Assembly (NCBI GenBank): GCA_018335765.1
Contig: JAGXRU010000278.1
Span: 1 to 9,722, forward strand
DNA from: Alkaliphilus sp.
GTDB lineage: Bacteria > Bacillota > Clostridia > Peptostreptococcales > Thermotaleaceae
DNA length: 9,722 nt
Direction: 5' to 3'
The notes beneath the pieces are model-generated. The model did no database searches. It saw nothing but the letters and a program-made list of their open reading frames with translations, and was not told the origin of the DNA. The first letter of the stretch is position 1; the number at the start of each line of letters is the position of its first letter. A program made the translations under genes and the position numbers. Shown in pieces: positions 6,930-9,722 of this stretch.

Positions 6930-6952
6930 CGGAACACTTTCCTGGAAGCGGG

Positions 6953-6971
6953 CAGGGGATTTCATCCCCTG
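6953..6971. terminator. Strong stem-loop between convergent genes, possible bidirectional terminator
   Basis: Perfect 8-bp stem CAGGGGAT/ATCCCCTG with a 3-base loop, the most stable hairpin I found in the window. It contains the TGA stop of the HAD gene (6964-6962) and ends transcription space for the plus-strand TPR gene. Neither side has a clear T-run, so intrinsic termination is not certain. It could also block 3' exonucleases. Confidence 0.45.
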
Positions 6972-7783
6972 TAACTCCTCTTGCTTATTATTTCATTAAC
7001 CCTTTCTAATATCTCTTCAGCTGCATATATGCCTTCAGTCTTTGTGAACTCTATATCCTTATTTACTTTCAATCCCTCAAAAATAGATTTTTTCAATTCC
7101 CCATGCGAAGGGCATAGGGCATAGTCAGCCATGCTCAACATGGGCAAATCTAATAGAGAATCCCCAGCTGCAATCACTAAGCTGCAGCCTTCTTTTTTCT
7201 TTATATATTCGATGGCAGCGCCCTTGCATATACGCTTCGGAACAAAGTAAAGCTTCCTTCCCTGAAGAGAAAGTGCCCAATTGTTTTCTCCTAACCAAGC
7301 TTCAAAAACTGACAATTCAGCAACCGGAATTTTAGTTCGATCCACTATGCAACAGCTAAACAAATCATCTGGCTTTCGATGTTCAAGCACCCATTCTTCT
7401 GATTTCAAATTATCAAATCTATGAAGAATTTCGCTAATATCCAGACACTTTTCCTTCAACAATCTCTGGATTTTGTCTTCCCACTGCCTGTCTATTATCC
7501 CATCTATCAGGACATGGGCTCCATTGCTGACTATGGCATATCTTGGTCTTATTTCTTGAGCTATGTAGAAAATCCTATTATATTGCTCCATGGTTCTGGT
7601 AGTAACGGGTATGAACAAAACCTTCTTGACCAACTGCTGTAGCTTCTCCACGCTAGCATTTGTCATAAATGATATATATTCATTTTTTTTCTTTTCTACT
7701 GGTTTGACATCATTATATACTCCCTCATATAAAAATCTCCTTGAATAAATAAGGGTTTGATCTAAATCGCTGGCAAATAACAT
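6962..7783 (-). CDS. HAD-superfamily phosphatase of the Ter-type biosynthetic operon
   Basis: Cof-type (C2-capped) haloacid dehalogenase phosphohydrolase, 273 residues, cytoplasmic, expected to need magnesium. All four motifs are intact: motif I DLDQT with Asp6 nucleophile and Asp8 acid/base, motif II Thr61/Thr62 in IPVTTRT, motif III Lys187 in ICKGAAIEYI, and motif IV GDSLLDLPML (207-216). The region between motifs II and III (about 85-180) is the substrate-selecting cap. The ATG touches the TAG of the upstream gene with no gap, and its GGGAGGG site lies inside the last codons of that gene, so translation is coupled. HAD phosphatases are known partners of TRSP and StiP proteins in Ter clusters; I infer that it dephosphorylates a sugar- or nucleoside-phosphate product of the neighbouring enzyme. 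The substrate itself cannot be read from the sequence. Confidence 0.92.
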   Translation of the reverse strand: MLFASDLDQTLIYSRRFLYEGVYNDVKPVEKKKNEYISFMTNASVEKLQQLVKKVLFIPVTTRTMEQYNRIFYIAQEIRPRYAIVSNGAHVLIDGIIDRQWEDKIQRLLKEKCLDISEILHRFDNLKSEEWVLEHRKPDDLFSCCIVDRTKIPVAELSVFEAWLGENNWALSLQGRKLYFVPKRICKGAAIEYIKKKEGCSLVIAAGDSLLDLPMLSMADYALCPSHGELKKSIFEGLKVNKDIEFTKTEGIYAAEEILERVNEIISKRSYRG

Positions 7784-9722
7784 CTACTCTCCCTCCCAAG
7801 GTTTTATCAATCCACAGCATTGATATATCATGCTAGGATAGACTACCACTGGTACAGTTTTTTCCTTTGCCAAAAAAAGAATATGCTCTAGATTAGGGTT
7901 TTCTAAATCCTTAACCAGTATTTTCCATGGCATTCGCCTCAGGAGGACTCTAGTGGTTTCCCCTATTCCCGGTTTGATCAAATTCATATCTTCAATACAA
8001 AATTCCTTTTGTATTTTTTCCATGTCTTTCAAGCCAAGCCAATTGGGCTCAGAAAAGTTTTTTTCAATTTCTGCTGTCTGACTGTCAACTTTATCTAAAA
8101 TCATTGGAAATTGGTCTGTGACAGTATCGATAAACAAGTTGGATACATCTTCTTCTTCTAACTCCTTATAATATTTCGCTCCATGAAAATCATTGTCACC
8201 TATAAGATCCTGTCTATGGATCGTCCGACTAAGCAATCCAGATACAGTGGAGTTCAAGCAGGAACTGGCAATCAAAAAATCTTCACGAGTTCCATAGGTT
8301 CTGACACAATGCCCTGGATCAGCTAACACAGCTAAATCATCCTCCAAAGAAATACCATACTTTGTTTTAAAGTCTTTGCAGGCTTTGGTTAAAACCTTAG
8401 TTATGGCTCCTTTTCCAGTCCAACCATCAACAAACTGTATATCTCTACAAGGATGATTTTTTAAAATAAACCTCACCGCATTTTCATCAAATCCCTTTCC
8501 CCTAATGATGGATATGCTGTAATGGGGTAAATCCAAGCCATATTTAAAAAACAGATATCTTTTTATTAAAATACCTATGGGTGTTCCAGCCCTAGCCAAA
8601 GATACCAAGGTTAAATTTTTTCCTCGGTTCTTCAAAATCCGTTCCGAAACCACTGCCACAGCCAGTGCCAGCTTTTGAGAAAATTTGTTGAGAGAGTAAT
8701 GAAATAAATCCATATAGCCCTTAGAAGGCTTATATTCTACCGGAAGCGTTTCCGAGTAGTGTTCCCCACCCTGAATAGCCTCCTCTCTATCCTCTGTTTT
8801 CCTTTCATCAATAGCATTACCGACATCCTTCAATAAAAATATATTATCATCGGTACTATAACTCCCCATCAACACAGGGTCAGCCATATTGTCCTCATTG
8901 CCCATGCAATAAATCACATGAATATTTGGTATTCCCAATACTCTAAGTACCCTCAACAGAGGCTCCAATTTAATTTCTTCGACTTCTCTTTCTAAGAATA
9001 GAAATAAGTCATCATAGTGACCATAGGGGATATTATAAAGATAATTTGTCACCGTAAAATCATACGGGCATGGAAACGAATAGGCATTCTTTATACAATA
9101 TCCCTGCTGATTACTCGGATATATAGGACTTCTGGTGGTGGAATGATAGACTACACCCTCACCCATTGAAGCAGATATTTTCAAGGGAATATACATGAAC
9201 TCCCCTGTTCCTAAACACAAGGTATTTGGCCCGCTTCTTAAACAGCTAAGCCTGTTAGCAATATCGATAACTTCTTCGTGAAGCTTTTCAACGTCTTTTG
9301 AATCAATCCCAAATCTACCTGTTTCTTTAATGTAGGGTTGATTATTTATCTGATTCTCACTATCTATTGACGACAGTAGCAAGGGTTGAAAAAGGTTGCT
9401 CATTTTTTGCAGTTTATGTATAAAGGTTTTCGACTCGCCCTCCTCCATAGTCATGCTTGCTTCCTGTGAAGATGTATCATTTATCTCAACAGGTTCTCCT
9501 TTAACTTCAATGCTCCCAGACAATAAAGCTACCGTACAGATCCTAATACCAAGTTCCTTTTCCTTCGCAGCGAAGCGTTTCTTATGCTCATCAGTTCTCC
9601 AATCCAAAATCGATACAACGGTATAGCTTTCTCTCGGGTGAACTTTGTGAATAGCTTCTATAAGATTTAAGGCAGTCTTTCCTGTCGTAATTTCATCATC
9701 AACCAATATTACATGAGCCTTG
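7784..9722 (-). CDS. Fused phosphoribosyltransferase-TRSP-StiP-PELOTA protein, 5' end outside the window
   Basis: Multidomain protein of Ter-type operons; at least 646 residues are present and its N terminus lies beyond base 9722. Numbering from the TTG codon at 9706: residues 1-75 are the end of a type-I phosphoribosyltransferase, with the PRPP-binding loop VDDEITTGKTA just preceded by KAHVIL; 130-260 form a TRSP domain, with the name-giving TRSP tetrad at 191-194 and a GTGEFMYIP block; 329-550 match StiP/PRTase_1 (SLARAGTP at 369-376, FVDGWTGKG at 425-433, LADPGHC 461-467, SSCLNSTVSG 481-490); 575-640 match the PELOTA-type domain (IKPGIGETTRVLLRRMPWKI, CCGLIKPW). These usually occur as two separate proteins. 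Two ribosyltransferase-like units plus a presumed RNA-binding module suggest synthesis of a nucleoside-like product, as proposed for Ter systems. The 'cysteine protease' label given to StiP is not supported by anything I see here. Confidence 0.88.
   Translation of the reverse strand, partial: KAHVILVDDEITTGKTALNLIEAIHKVHPRESYTVVSILDWRTDEHKKRFAAKEKELGIRICTVALLSGSIEVKGEPVEINDTSSQEASMTMEEGESKTFIHKLQKMSNLFQPLLLSSIDSENQINNQPYIKETGRFGIDSKDVEKLHEEVIDIANRLSCLRSGPNTLCLGTGEFMYIPLKISASMGEGVVYHSTTRSPIYPSNQQGYCIKNAYSFPCPYDFTVTNYLYNIPYGHYDDLFLFLEREVEEIKLEPLLRVLRVLGIPNIHVIYCMGNEDNMADPVLMGSYSTDDNIFLLKDVGNAIDERKTEDREEAIQGGEHYSETLPVEYKPSKGYMDLFHYSLNKFSQKLALAVAVVSERILKNRGKNLTLVSLARAGTPIGILIKRYLFFKYGLDLPHYSISIIRGKGFDENAVRFILKNHPCRDIQFVDGWTGKGAITKVLTKACKDFKTKYGISLEDDLAVLADPGHCVRTYGTREDFLIASSCLNSTVSGLLSRTIHRQDLIGDNDFHGAKYYKELEEEDVSNLFIDTVTDQFPMILDKVDSQTAEIEKNFSEPNWLGLKDMEKIQKEFCIEDMNLIKPGIGETTRVLLRRMPWKILVKDLENPNLEHILFLAKEKTVPVVVYPSMIYQCCGLIKPWEGE

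Noticed and set aside
7784..9722. Cysteine protease activity for the StiP-like segment.
   Set aside because: The segment shows phosphoribosyltransferase-like sequence (FVDGWTGKG) and no recognisable Cys-His protease signature, so I keep only the family name.

Overview
The window looks like a chromosomal segment of a low-GC Gram-positive bacterium, most likely class Clostridia. Base composition is AT-rich throughout, ribosome binding sites are strong AGGAGG types, TTG and GTG starts are frequent, and the gene families fit (YpsC-type RNA methyltransferase, XpaC/TelA pair, TruA paralogue). I cannot name a genus from the sequence alone.

Layout. Positions 1-2466 (all minus strand) hold an RNA-modification group: a THUMP-domain RNA methyltransferase, an isochorismatase-fold cysteine hydrolase, and a TruA-type pseudouridine synthase cut off by the left window edge. 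Positions 2534-5635 (minus strand) hold a tellurite/stress-type operon in transcription order: an XpaC-like helical protein, TelA, an unrecognised 268-residue protein, and a divergent TerD-domain protein. A 262-bp divergent intergenic region (5636-5897) carries a promoter candidate for each direction and a dyad. Positions 5898-6908 (plus strand) encode a DUF4236 plus TPR-repeat protein. Convergent to it, on the minus strand at 6962-9722, are a HAD-superfamily phosphatase and, directly upstream with stop and start codons touching, a very large multidomain protein that runs off the right edge. This large protein joins a PRPP-binding phosphoribosyltransferase segment, a TRSP domain, a StiP-like phosphoribosyltransferase-fold segment and a C-terminal PELOTA-like domain.

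How it fits together. TerD, TelA, TRSP-linked phosphoribosyltransferases, StiP/PELOTA proteins and HAD phosphatases are the known partners of Ter stress-response systems, which comparative genomics has proposed to make a nucleoside-like metabolite. The window therefore carries two halves of a Ter-type system: a TerD/TelA arm and a biosynthetic arm. The DUF4236-TPR gene sits between them and the unknown 268-residue protein sits inside the TerD/TelA operon. These two genes and the fused biosynthetic enzyme are the most interesting parts. No tRNA, rRNA, CRISPR array, insertion sequence or other mobile element is visible, and no gene-free stretch exceeds 300 bases.
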